From positions 65,001 through 129,000 of the forward strand of contig WBZZ01001308.1 of assembly GCA_019918135.1 (NCBI GenBank): a stretch of DNA of 64,000 bases. The letters run 5' to 3'. The DNA is from Paulinella micropora. Taxonomy: Eukaryota; Cercozoa; Imbricatea; Euglyphida; Paulinellidae. Shown piece after piece: positions 24,347 to 35,402 of this stretch (positions are counted from its first letter, which is position 1; each line of letters starts with the position of its first letter). The notes below the pieces were generated by a model. That model was given only the letters and a program-made list of their open reading frames with translations, was not told where the DNA came from and did no database searches. The translations under genes were made by a program, and so were the position numbers.

Positions 24347-25100
24347 TTGCCTGCTGGAGAGTTGGAGAGTGCTATGTTATGTTATGACAGATGCATGAAT
24401 GAACCGAATGAACTTTTGCTTTATTTTAACATTCGTGTACCTAAAGAGATAGCTAAGCAGGGATTGACAGCGAAAGAGTTGTTAGAGGGCATGAAGAAGG
24501 AAATTCAATCTCTTAAAGACTTTAAGACATACACATGGGTTAACTATAGCGAAGCCAAAAAGGCTGGTGTCAGCAAGGTAGTTCGGCTCACATGGGTTCA
24601 CAAAGTCAAGATAGACGAAAACGGAAGGAAGTTTGTTAAGTCTAGATTAGCTTTAAGAGGAGACATGTTAGAGCCAGGAGTTAGTTTCAACCCTGATCAA
24701 TTGTTTGTTCCTTGTGCCTCACATCGCTCACTGCTCATACTTGCCAAACTAACTGCCTGGCATGGTAATAAGCTTTATGGAATTGATTTCAAAAATGCTT
24801 ACTTAAATGCCCGCATGCAAGATCCCGTATTTTGCCTACCCACCTGAAGCAATGGATAGAGAGGGTAAAGAGGGGATGATATTGCGTGTTGATGGAGCGT
24901 TATATGGTGCGCCTCAGGCAGGTAGAAGGTGGTACGACATACTAGCCCCTAAGTTAGTAAAGCTAGGATTTAGATTATTAGACTCCGACTTATGCATGTT
25001 TGTAGAGAAAGACAAGCCTATAAGAGATGCGATAATGGGAGTATTTCATGTGGATCATTTAATATTTTCCGCACCTAACAAAGAAAGTTGCCTATGAAAG
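24347..25100 (+). pseudogene. Copia reverse transcriptase (RVT_2)
   Basis: Signature blocks of copia RT appear in order: LTWVHKVKIDENGRKFVKSR, KSRLALRGDMLEPGVSF, LYGIDFKNAYLNARM (first catalytic Asp), YGAPQAGRRWYD, and FRLLDSDLCMFVE followed by the segment that holds the catalytic Asp pair. RT copies element RNA into cDNA in the particle. Broken, about two interruptions. Confidence 0.85.
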
Positions 25101-25176
25101 ATTCGCGTCTGCGTTAGAACAGTACTACCCACTCAAAAGGCTAGGAGTCGCAAAGGAATTCAAAGGGATAGAGATA

Positions 25177-25970
25177 GTGCATGAGAAAGGCAGAATCGTT
25201 TTGCACCAAAGAAAGTACCAATTGCAAATTTTAGGTGAGACGGGATACGCAAATTCTCGTCCGGTAAGTACCCCAGCGGTAGACCAAACTCCGGAAGCAA
25301 TGTCTGAAGGTGCAGCTTTGTGTAAAATGTCTATTCCGAGTATAGTAGGCAGTTTGCTTTATTTAGCCAAGATGACTAGACCAGATATTGAACAAGCTCT
25401 TAACGCTGCAGGCGTCATGCAAACCATAGACAAGGGAGTAACTTATGCTATGCTAGGCAGAATCATACGCTATTTAATCAAGTCTTTTCGCAGTATAGCA
25501 TTTAACCGGCCAAAATCCGTTCAAGAGGGTATGTCCTACCATAAGGTCACTTTGTGGCCCGATGCCGCTCACAAAGTCTGTTTGAAGACGGGAAAGTCTC
25601 GCACAGGTTTCATAATCTTGTGGGGAGGAGACCCAATAGGTTGGCTTTCAAAAAGACAGAGTAAGATAGCACTTAGTCCAAATGACGCGGAAATTTACGC
25701 AGCTGCTGAATGCATAAGAGAAGGACTGGCAATAGGTCATGTCAGACAGGAACTCGGAATTCCGCAAAAAGGTGCAGTAGAAATTTTTGAGGATATTTCG
25801 CAAACAATTCTTGCGGGTGAAAGAGGATTATCCGGACCCCGCACCAAACATTTGCCTCTCGAATTACACTTCATTCATCACCTTCAAATGGAGAGATAAA
25901 GTTTATAAAGGTAGGTACTAAAAAGCAGATAGGAGATTTACTCACCAAACCGTTGCCGCGCGAGCAGTTT
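25177..25970 (+). pseudogene. Copia RNase H
   Basis: Connection-domain text QILGETGYANSRPVSTPA and GSLLYLAKMTRPDIEQALN precede the RNase H core (KTGKSRTGFIILWGGDPIGW, LSKRQSKIALSPNDAEIYAA). The element-typical end IGDLLTKPLPREQFTYLL follows, in a neighbouring frame. RNase H removes the RNA template strand. The region has about one interruption. Confidence 0.8.
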
Positions 25971-26016
25971 ACTTATTTGCTCAACAAATTCACGGTTATC
26001 ACGGTTATCATTCCGG

Positions 26017-26373
26017 GTGAACCGGAATGACTACGGGTGTTTCACCTATGTTTTGTGTTTTGTTCTCGCTTTGTGTGAGTTGTTTAGTATTGTCGATGCC
26101 GGATTGGAAGCCGTGGAATTTTCGATCGATGCAGTGGCTGGACTCCGTACCATGGACAGGGTCATAGACCAGCATGCCGAATGGAAAATCAACCGCGCGG
26201 AATTCCTAAAACTGAAGCACGGACGATACCCAAAGCAAGAAATAGAACAGCTTCGGGAACTAGAAGAAGGACGGGGCGATGGTACCGAGCAAGAAGAATG
26301 GGAAATAGAGGAGAGCGCAACTGAGGACGGCTTTACGTGCGATGGCGATGAGCTACGTGACGAGCTCGACTAG
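26017..26373 (+). CDS. Extra small ORF between copia pol and 3' LTR
   Basis: A frame of up to ~118 residues lies after the RNase H end and before the 3' LTR. Its first ~29 residues are hydrophobic (CFTYVLCFVLALCELF), like a signal peptide or membrane anchor. The rest is charged and acidic (EELREELEEG-type, GDELRDELD end). No ATG opens it; the upstream part overlaps the end of pol. Some copia lineages (Sireviruses) carry an additional ORF here, sometimes called envelope-like. I see no envelope motif and call it only an accessory ORF. Whether copy 2 had it is unknown because its 3' end is missing. Confidence 0.4.
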   Translation: MNRNDYGCFTYVLCFVLALCELFSIVDAGLEAVEFSIDAVAGLRTMDRVIDQHAEWKINRAEFLKLKHGRYPKQEIEQLRELEEGRGDGTEQEEWEIEESATEDGFTCDGDELRDELD

Positions 26374-26629
26374 CCCCCAGGCCTCGCGGTGGCCGGTGGG
26401 GAGGATTCCTGACTTTTCTGGCCTCGGGTGGGCGAAAAAGAAGGATAGTATTATTTTATCGCATACAGCCCGCTTCTCTTTCTTTTCACTTGTTTCCTCA
26501 CACCCCTAACATTTTTATATATATAGTTTTTAGTTACACTTGATACCCCTTACGGGAAGCGCTTGCAAATTTTTCATTTGCTTCAGAACTATAAGACACT
26601 TATGACGGTAGTTGTAACATTGACAAATA

Positions 26630-26901
26630 ACTAAGGGGGAGCGTTGGTCATTACTATTTCAATTTAATTCACCGTTACTTAGGTCGTGGATTTGTCAATA
26701 GGCCGGACAGTCAATCATGCCAATGTTAACCGAAATGCTTAAGACCTATACCTAAGTTAGTCAGTCTGTGACGTGGAAGTCAAAGCGTCAGTTCTTTTAT
26801 TATACGATTTATTGAAGTGCGTTTCTGATAGTCTTGCTAGGCAGCCCGGATAGACTCTGAAAGGAGTCGGTAAAGGTTCCACGATGGGTAGCTTCCCAAA
26901 G
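26630..26901 (+). repeat. Copia 1 polypurine tract and 3' LTR
   Basis: CTAAGGGGGAGCG precedes TTGGTCAT, and the following ~258 bases align with the region before the gag start of copy 2 (from 38,109), for example GACAGTCAAT, AAGTTAGTCAGT, GTGACGTGG and CAGTCTTGCTAG. The last 45 bases (GAAAGGAGTCGGTAAAGG to TTCCCAAAG) repeat 19,312-19,356 almost exactly, including the gag ATG. Confidence 0.7.
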
Positions 26902-29900
26902 CAAACATGGAATGGGAATGATTGTTCTGATAGTTTACGGGATCTAACCGCATAACCCGGTTAAATATATATACTAGTAGATATTAGTTACACTGTCTCT
27001 GTTACCGATCTATGATTAGTGAGGTGATCTGAACACTCCCCTTACTTTAGCCTGATTAGATACAAACTGTGATATAATTCAATTGAGATATTAATATATA
27101 ATCCTTCAAGTCAGTGTGGAAATAGTGAGTGTCACGGTATTAGATACCTTTCAAAAATGAATTAACACTGTGACTTGAGTTGAAACGTAAATGTTAATTA
27201 TTATTACACCTATCGACTCAGTATCCACTCCAACCTCACGCTCTCGTCACTGAGAAGTGACCGTACTCAGTAGTCTAGGTAGTAGACTGATATTATTATG
27301 TCTGCTCCGCTAACTTGACATACGGTGCCACCGTGACTGTTGTCCAAGGCCGGGCATCATAGTTCGAAGCTATACTAGTCACGGGCCGCCTCATAGCATA
27401 GATACGCGTGGCTCGCGCCGCCGTGACCCGGCTCATATGTTTTTTTAGGCATTTTAAGCGTTGCTAAAACTGAGGTAACTATAACTTTTCAAGTTTTTAC
27501 TGTGACATTTTTTTAATCGCCCTTTTTTATTGTAAAGATCACGATGAGAATCTATTAATACTGCTAGCTGAAAAAAAAAACGTTCAAAAAATTATTTGAA
27601 ATTCAAAATTTTATAACAGTTGAAAGTTTGTGTCTTGTTTATTAAAAAAAATTATTATGCAAATTTTGTCTATAATTCGCGATAGTTTGGTTGGCAGTAA
27701 TATAGACAGTGATCTTTCTGAATCTGCAGCCCTTTTGAAAAAAGGAGCAGTACTTCAGAAGCCAGGTTAGTTTCAAGTTCCTGGGTTTTTGGTGTTTTTG
27801 GCACCATTTTTTAGAAAAGTTGAAATCCCGGGAACTCAATCATTTTTTGTGGTGGGGGTCGGGCCGGCCGGCTTAGGAAAAGATGCCAGAGGAAAGGGTT
27901 TATCACAAAGCATGTTAAAGCCGCGGCTATCCAAGTATATACATAGTAACCTTGATTACTTGTACAAAATATTTCTTGATAATTTTACTTGTAGGCTACA
28001 AACCAGCTAGGAGAAAACCACCTTTTTTTTTGTCGAAACACGAAAATCTCAAATTTCGTAGTTTGAGTATTAGTTCTTGCACAGATGAATAGGTGAATCG
28101 TTTTGTACTATCATTAGACGTATTTCTCCAACTTTGTGTTATTTGTACATGTCTGTGGAACGCAAAAACTCAAAATCACAAAACCAGGATTTTTCTGGTT
28201 TTGGGGACATATACATCTTAGTATTTATCAGTTTTAAGAATTTTAAGTATTGGAATCGTCTTTCACAACCGTAAAGTAAAGCTCCACCAAAGGATTTTTG
28301 TTCATTTTGCCTAGAAGCTACAAACCAAAAAGTGGGTTTTCACAACTTCACCTGTTTGACCTACACATGCCTGTACATTTTTTCCTGGACCTTTCTCCTC
28401 CAGTTTTTTTAGTGTAATTATGTCTCACTGACATATACTTACAATAGATACAAAATATTGAAAATGGGATGTGCCTGCTTCATTCCTGGAGGCATGCAAG
28501 TCCAGGATGTCGGAATGGCAAAAAGTTTTGACTATTTTTCTTTTGGAGTTCGTTTGATTTTTCAACAAAAACTACGCAGATTTGAAGGTTTAGTGTTTTA
28601 GGACTCCCCAAACTATTTAAGAGCTGTAGGACCGTCGTCAAATGTTTTAGAAATAAATTTTTATTTGCTTGTTCAGCTGCCCTTAAGGGACTGTTTTCCG
28701 GCCGACTCTGTGTGTCTCAGAGATGTTGAAATTCACTCAAAATTCAATCAAATTATTTATCGAGATGCACTGTATAACGTTCGATAGTTCAAAAGCTAAG
28801 AAAATAACAAGCAAAAACAGATTCTTTAATCATAATCGTGGTTGCAAACCATTTTTTCACCACATGAATCAGCAAAAAAATTACGGCCCGACCTCTTTTT
28901 GACAGTTTCCAAAATATTTTCCACAAGAAATGGTGACTTCTTTACAACTTCAAATGCTTCGTTTGTCAAAACTACTAAAAATAATTTAAAATCGATTGCA
29001 GATTCTGAATCAGGGTGATCTGAAGAATTTAAATGTACATGTTTTATTATTTTTAAACCGGCCGCGCACTTAACTTTTTTTTATGTAATAAAAAACATAT
29101 GTGACTAAGCCTCCGGGAGTCCCCGGCCCGGCATGTTAGCAGTTTGACGTCGGTAGTAGAGCTCTCACACCTAGTGCTTTCCGAGGCCCTAATCTAGCTA
29201 CCAGATGATTAAACTGCCTTCCCAGGAACTTGAACTTGAGATGAATATTTCTAACTTGGTAGTATCATACTACAAGGGGAGACCGTAGGCCGCTCTAACG
29301 GGAGTCAAGTTCACTTGTTATCGCGATATAGTATTATATTAGTGACTAACTTTCAATCACTATTAAAATAACCGCTAAATACGACAAATTTTCGCCCACT
29401 ATTAAACTATCGATTGGCAAATCATGAGTCGATCCCAAATAAACAGAAATGAGACTCTTGAATATATGCAATAAATGAAACCATGGTATATAAAGTATCA
29501 TAATCATCTGATGATGCAAAAATCATAGTATAAAAAGTAACGGTGACAGGAGAATTACCATCACGGTATTCATTGTCAGGTTCCCTGCAATGTTGACAAA
29601 ACATAAACTTGACATCAAATGAGCATAAATTTTGCTTTAAATCCGCAACCCCGTGATAAACCGGGCGTCTCAGCTGCACACGCCAGCACAATCCCATAAA
29701 AAAAATAAGAAATTCACGCCGGGAAATGATAATTGTGCAGAGGTTAATCAGATGAAAGCAAAAACGCCGGGCCACATATATGATGCACATACAATAACGG
29801 ATCATTAAAAAAGGTATAATTAACCGAACAGGCATGACAATATCGCACACATACGTTACAGATAAAGATCATGTCAATATCAACGCTTAGCATATGACAT

Positions 29901-30660
29901 ATCGATAGCGATTCACACAAATCAGCTACATAACAGCAAACAAACATGCCGGGCTATCGTTAGTCTGCAAATGCAGTTATAAGCATGCCGATTCCCTGCC
30001 TGAAGCACCTGCTTGTAATATGTATATAGTCATAGCATATAGATAAACACGTAACCAAGGAACAACTTATGACAACATTTTGAAATAGCACTGTGTTGAA
30101 CGCGTAACATTACCAACATTAAATCAGAAAACATCAACATGAAGGTAATAACATTAAGGTTGCATCCTAACGTTACTTACCTACTTACATCTGACGATTG
30201 TCATAGGATGCAAGCATATACCGAGTAATATGAGCGATCCGATCACGGCGACAACTATGTTTACTGTTTAGTTACACTAACAGAACTAAATCCAGCTACT
30301 TGGTGGCCTAAATCGGGTCTACTCAGTTAATCTATATGTCTGGCCTTAACTATTATCATAATTATTACTATGACACTAACTTCGATTAAGTCTACAATAT
30401 TAACACTGATTAAACCATCGACACATGCGATATAATCTAAACTTTATGTATAAACTTCTAGTGCCACAATAAAAGGAAAATAATAGTGTTGGCTCTCTCT
30501 CCCCCTCACTTTTCGGAGTAAACGTAGCAAAGTGAGAATTAGTTGATAAGTATTTATACATTAAGGGAAACGAAAGCAAAATACACAAACAATAAAAATA
30601 AAACAAACAATAATGCCATATAACGCATGGTGAGGAATGCATGATATATAACAAGTGAAA
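26902..30660. other. 3.7 kb AT-rich region without a supported gene
   Basis: No long frame or recognisable domain occurs on either strand. Two more GC-rich islets (27,300-27,430 and 29,100-29,300) hold dense short palindromic words but no tRNA or rRNA fold I can support. The stretch at 27,850-27,890 (GGCCGGCCGGCTTAGGAAAA) resembles 41,115-41,135 inside the TIR element of copia 2, which hints at another worn DNA element. Confidence 0.5.
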
Positions 30661-32730
30661 GCTATTCGGTCGGCATTTCTACCGCGACGTGCCCGGAGAT
30701 TGGCGAGAATTGCGTAAGTGGAAGAGATAGTCAGATAATCCGCCATATTCTTCTTGGACGCAATCTTGTACAACAGTCTGCACGGGCTCTGCACGGTAAC
30801 TGTCGACTAGGTAATGAAAACGCACGGCGATATGCTTAGTACGGTTCTCACCTAAGCCTCGAGCTGACAACGAAATAGCTCCTGAGTTATCCTCTAATAT
30901 CGGGATGGTTCCCGGCGAATAACCCATATCCTCGAGCACCTTCCGGATGGCCTCTGCCTCCCTAACCGCCTCATTTGCGGCCATACTCTCAGTCTCGACA
31001 GTCGAGTTGGCAACTACTGACTGTAACTTTGAGAAAACTGAAATCGGGGTCATATGGAAAAAAAAGTTGTAACCACTACGGGAGTTCCTATCCTCCACAC
31101 GAGAAGAAAAATCGGAATCACAATATCCAAACACAGGGGTATTCTGGAGGACTTCCTTGGGGATCTCGGCCTCACCGAGCCTCACTGAGTGCTGAACCGA
31201 ATGACTAGGGTCGATATCCTGGAATGAGTCCATGACGGGCGATCCGCTAAACGGCCTGTGCTTATGCTCCCCCTGTTTTGCGTAATCCCACATAGGTAAT
31301 GGTCTTGTCTGCCCTCCGAAAGAAAATCGCACGGGGAGTAACGAAAAAGCGGCAAATCTTGTCAATACGCGAATACGAGCGGGGGGGGGGGGGGGGGGGG
31401 GGGGGGGTTTCGGTACCATATCCAATGCGGCCATGTTCAATGCACAAACCATCAAAGGCTGCGTGTTGACTGCCACGAAAAGCAAGACACCAATAAGGGT
31501 ACGGAGGTCGTTATCCAGTATGGCATGTCCGGGCTTGAGGGGACGGACGTTACCAGAGGTATTGGGGGACTTGGCGGGAATAGCGCCACCATAACCGAGC
31601 TTGACTAAGACGGCTTAATGTCAACCCTCTGATGAACTAGCTATAGAATGCCATTCTCAAAATGATCTAGTGAAATGTTCTTGAATGACGAGGCTAGCCC
31701 AAGGTCCTTGCACCTCAATCCATTCTTCTAAAAAAACTTGACTAATGCTAAGTGCTCTCTCTCATTGGCAACATGCAGTCCATCATCAACATGAAATGTG
31801 ATCAATGTGGTGTACAGTGGGTTGTTGTCTATCACGATCGCATGCGATTCTTGTCTATGGTGAGGGGCTTAAACCCAAATCGTACCACAATCTCATTCAA
31901 AACATCATACCATAGTCGCCCCGATTCTGGATGACCATAATAAGCTTTAAGAATGAGCCGGGCGCCACACCCATCCCTTACGCTCAAAGACAGGCGGCGG
32001 ATGTGCATAGATGGTGTAAGGCATGATAGCATGCAAATAGGCAGTAACAATTTAGTCAACAAGCCTCAAATCCCTGTTATGAACGGCAGCGTGCGCAACA
32101 AACAGGAAAAATGTGCGGTGATGAGCAGTAGGAGAATATGTACGTTTAGCATTAAAGTGAATGCAATTTTCCATTAAATCTCCGAGGCTCGTATGGCTGT
32201 CCTAGCCTTACAAAATGTACCACCTTTAGGGTCTGGTTTCACAGTGTCGACCCATGTTAATGGCATTATCTTACTACCACATCTCCTCGCCTCTAGATCT
32301 GTCTCTCGCACCCATTCGAATGATCTCAACTCTTCCTGCTGTTTTATTTATTTTTCTCTCGCTGCCTTCTTGTCCTGTGGTTTGATGTCAGGCGGCAGTT
32401 CAATATATAGCAATCAAAAGAAGCATTTCGAGCAAAATCAGGCACTGCTTTAAGTAATTTGGCGGCAGTTAGTATGGGTGGTGTTTGTGTTGGCAAAGCT
32501 GTAGCTGGCGCTACGCTAGTTGGAGGAGCAACTGGTTGCTTCTGGGATCCGGTCTAGCCCTCTTCTGGTCATCAGGTATGAGATTGTCACCTGAGATCTC
32601 ACCCTGAGTCCGGGAACGAAAAGTAGCGGGGTTAGGCCTATGGGGAGACGATACTGACTGAGCTTGCTCTCCCTGGTCTAACTTGGGCACTACGGGGACT
32701 CCTACGTACATATATACATGGGACTCCGGT
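30660..32730 (-). mobile_element. Worn Ty1/copia remnant, minus strand
   Basis: RNase H is at 30,679-31,260: FGYCDSDFSSRVEDRNSRSG, then a SKLQSVVANSTVETE stretch equivalent to the SKKQ-xVALSSxEAE block, then EDNSGAISL and RTKHIAVRFHYLVD. RT remnants at about 31,830-32,100 include LILKAYYGHPESGRLWYDVL. A Pro/Arg/Ser-rich linker lies at 32,510-32,730. It is a different copia lineage from the two large copies. It is 5'-truncated or very decayed, has many breaks, and is broken by a 27-base G run. Confidence 0.7.
31381..31407. repeat. Poly(G) tract
   Basis: Twenty-seven uninterrupted G inside the copia remnant, between its RT and RNase H parts. On the element's own strand it is poly(C). Confidence 0.9.
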
Positions 32731-32815
32731 GAAGGGCAGACGCTTCGGTGAAGTCGGGGCGGACTTAGTGGCGGCCGTAACCATCGAAGATTTCTTCGGA
32801 GGGATATATATCGCG

Positions 32816-34893
32816 ATGGCGATTGCATTTGCACCGGTGAGGGGCGGGCGTGTTGCCGTTCCCGAAGATCTTTTGGAAAAAATCTGGTCTTTCTTGGTCC
32901 CGGAGGAGCACCTAGCGCTGCAAGCGTTGTCGAGATACTTTTTCCACAGAAAAATTTCAAGAGTGCGAGCGTTAATATACCGAGGCTGGGTACTATTTCT
33001 GCACCTGTTGATTGCACAAACGGGCGAAACCCCGACGGTCACCTTGTGCGACGGTGGCAAGCGCGACCGGCCGACGGCCGTCGTCCTGGAGAAAGGCGTG
33101 GTCACGAAGCAAGAAAACGGCTGTGGGAGGAAGCCAAAACAGCGAGCGATTTGATGATATGTCCCCACGGCCTAGGCATCAGCAAATTGCTCAAGGTTTT
33201 GTGGAATTGCAAGAGCAGATCTGTATGTAAAGGGCATGAGGTCAAGTTGCTGGTTGGTTTGTTGCTGGTGGTGTTGCTGGTGGTGTTGGTATTGCTGGTT
33301 GTGACGTTGCTGGCGGTATTGCTGGTGATGTTAACGTTGCCGGTGATTTTACTGGTCGTGCTGTTGGTGCTGCAGCTGTTAGCAGAGAATAATTGCTTCC
33401 GGTGCTGGTGCAGTTGCTACTGCTTGCAACATTTAATTTGGATTCTTGATGTAAAATGCATCAGGTCGCATGGTCGGAACTTGTGCGGTGCTGGAACAAA
33501 TATTTTTGGCGCGGGCCACCGTACGTCAACTACCAGACAGTCTGTGATGAATTTGCGACACCACCTTCAACGCTACTTCTTGGAAAATATGCATACAAGT
33601 GGCAGTGGGAACAAATTACCCTGGGCGTTAGATTTGTGGTGCTGTCGCTCTACGGAAACACGCTAGAGCACGCAGATCTGGATGCGCATCAATTACTTGG
33701 TGTTGTGGAGTGGGATGTTGACCCACACAAAAGGCCGCTTGCTTTATATCTCTTGAGGAACTACGGTTGCGATCATAACGTAGGTCAACAAGAGTCTATG
33801 TGGCATGAAAGAGAACGACCCTGGCTTAGGCTAACTGTAATCAATTATGCAAGCAGTTCCATTTGCGATTTGGATTCGATCGGAGTCTGCCACGTCCCTA
33901 GGCTGTGGCTGATCGACCCCCAATTTTTGTTGCCATGTCTTCCTGCAATGGATAGTAGTTTAAGTGATTATGTTTCTGACTACTCGAAGTTCATAACCAA
34001 ACACTGGAACTTACTGAGCCGCACTGATGTTCAGCTAGAGCATTCAATATATGAACTGTTGATTAAGGGCCAGATTGGATGCCCACACGGGGTTAGCAGG
34101 CACGGCACCAGCAACACCACCGGCACCATCACCAGCAACAACATCAGCATCAACACCAGCATCAGCAACCTTAACAACAGCGCCAGCAGCTCCAGAAACG
34201 CCAGCAAGGTCGGAAACAAAATCAGGACCACCAGATCTAGAACCACAAACAGCAACAGGTGTTTACGCACCGTTTACGTGCACCTTATTTACTGGAATGC
34301 ATCGATCAAGAATTTCAAGTGGCAGGTGGAGAACACCAACTTACTAGCCTTCAGCTTTAATTGGGAAAGATCGAGGAACGGTTTCGCTCGCAGAAAAGTT
34401 CGGCACTGGTGTGAAAGAAGCATAGGGCAGTTCGGTTGCTTGCGTGTTGGCATTCGGCGAACCGCTTCGAAATGCAGCTGGAGGTTTGGAACGCACTCAG
34501 AAGCTCAATCTCAAATTGATCGATGGCGTACGTATCAAGTTGGTCAATCTAGGAACTCTGGAGACAGTTAGCATCAATTGCAGACCTGGGACCATAGATG
34601 CTCGTATTTTGAGTTCCCAACGATGCAAGCATGACGGCGTACATATTAAATTGTCCAAAGGAGCACTAAACACTCTGGAGACACTTTTCCTCGAATGCAA
34701 TCCTTGGACGGTACCTCGGCAACGACCACCGCCAGCAGCGCCACCACCACAGCAGCACCACCATCACAGCAGCAGCACCACCACGAGCAGAAGCGCCATC
34801 ACCACCAGCAGCACCACCACCAGCTGCAGCAGTACCAACACGTGCACCACCACCAGCAACACCTCCACCAGTACCAGAACCACCACCACTTAG
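32816..34893 (+). CDS. Candidate host gene: F-box-like N-terminus, repeat C-terminus (exons uncertain)
   Basis: From the ATG at 32,816 the product has VAVPEDLLEKIWSFL...LALQALSRYF, which fits the F-box pattern (LPxELLxxIFSFL...LxxLxxVSRxF). F-box proteins recruit substrates to SCF ubiquitin ligases. Further coding-like segments follow in other frames: ~33,095-33,235, a long one at 33,456-34,070 rich in Trp/Tyr (WNKYFWRGPP, YKWQWEQITLGVRF), and ~34,444-34,730 with two ~40-residue repeats around DGVxIKLxxxxLxTLETxxxxC, somewhat like leucine-rich repeats. F-box plus LRR is a common eukaryotic combination. Segments would need introns at the minisatellite blocks; exact splice sites are not fixed. 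The gene could be a pseudogene. Confidence 0.4.
33240..33378. repeat. (GTTGCTGGT)n minisatellite
   Basis: About 14 degenerate 9-base units end in a CTGCAG, suggesting an intron 3' end. Its reverse-complement type recurs at 34,085-34,260, 34,725-34,895 and 34,980-35,100. Confidence 0.75.
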
Positions 34894-35100
34894 GTAACAA
34901 TTTGTTTGATCATCTCCGATTTCTCATGTACTAGGTATGTATATATATGCCATGCAGGATTCATAATCAACGCAAATAAGCATCACCAGCAGCACCACCA
35001 GCAGCACCAGCAGCAGTACCAGCCATGACAAAAGAAGTGCCCACCAGCACCACCACCATATGCATGAGTACCAGAAGACGAGGAAACAATCACCAGCAGC
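34085..35100. repeat. (ACCAGCAAC)/(AGCACCACC)n minisatellite blocks
   Basis: Three blocks of CACCAGCA-type units (about 34,085-34,260, 34,725-34,895, 34,980-35,100) are complementary in sense to the block at 33,240-33,378. Ser/Thr/His-rich or Gln-rich frames across them are low-complexity and not reliable coding evidence. Confidence 0.7.
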
Positions 35101-35402
35101 ACGAGCGTTTCCTGCATCACCAGCATGAGCCAGCAGCATTGTGGACAATAGTCCGAAATAGCTCCAAACCGACTGATACCTTGAAGGAATTGTATTTCTG
35201 ATTTAAAAAAAAAAAAAAAAAAAAAAACAGATTTTGGAGGGGTCTTGCATCCCGGGCACCCCAATTGAGGGTGCCCAAAGTTTAACTGAGGGGGAGTTCT
35301 GTAAATCCACCCACTTGGAGTGGTCGAGCATAATGAGCAAAATGTTGTGTTTTCCTGAAAGGTGGAATGAATTGTTTTGTGTATGGTAAAAATGTTGTGC
35401 TT
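35101..35402. other. Spacer with poly(A) tract
   Basis: A run of 23-24 A at about 35,203-35,226 is followed by unique sequence; no gene or target duplication was found, so a retroposed tail cannot be shown. Confidence 0.5.

Larger units (their letters stand above)
19310..26901 (+). mobile_element. Ty1/copia LTR retrotransposon fossil 1
   Basis: Parts in copia order: gag with zinc knuckle, protease, GAG-pre-integrase zinc domain, integrase, reverse transcriptase, RNase H, an extra small ORF, a purine-rich tract (CTAAGGGGGAGCG) and a 3' LTR (~26,644-26,901). At the 5' side only the last ~47 bases of LTR-like sequence are recognisable, so the 5' LTR is largely missing. The coding region is broken, with roughly five to eight breaks. 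A related copy is at 38.1-46.65 kb; the gag starts agree at about 85-90 percent by eye, so they are two old members of one family. Confidence 0.85.

Noticed and set aside
29100-29340. tRNA or rRNA fragment in GC-rich islets (also 27,300-27,430)
   Set aside because: No cloverleaf, no TTCGA-type T-loop in the right position and no rRNA landmark found.
32511-33168. Minus-strand ORFs overlapping the F-box-like start
   Set aside because: The portion right of ~32,730 is antisense; only the left part plausibly belongs to the minus-strand copia remnant linker.
33240-33378. Predicted multi-pass Leu/Val membrane segment
   Set aside because: It is the translation of the (GTTGCTGGT)n minisatellite, probably intronic.
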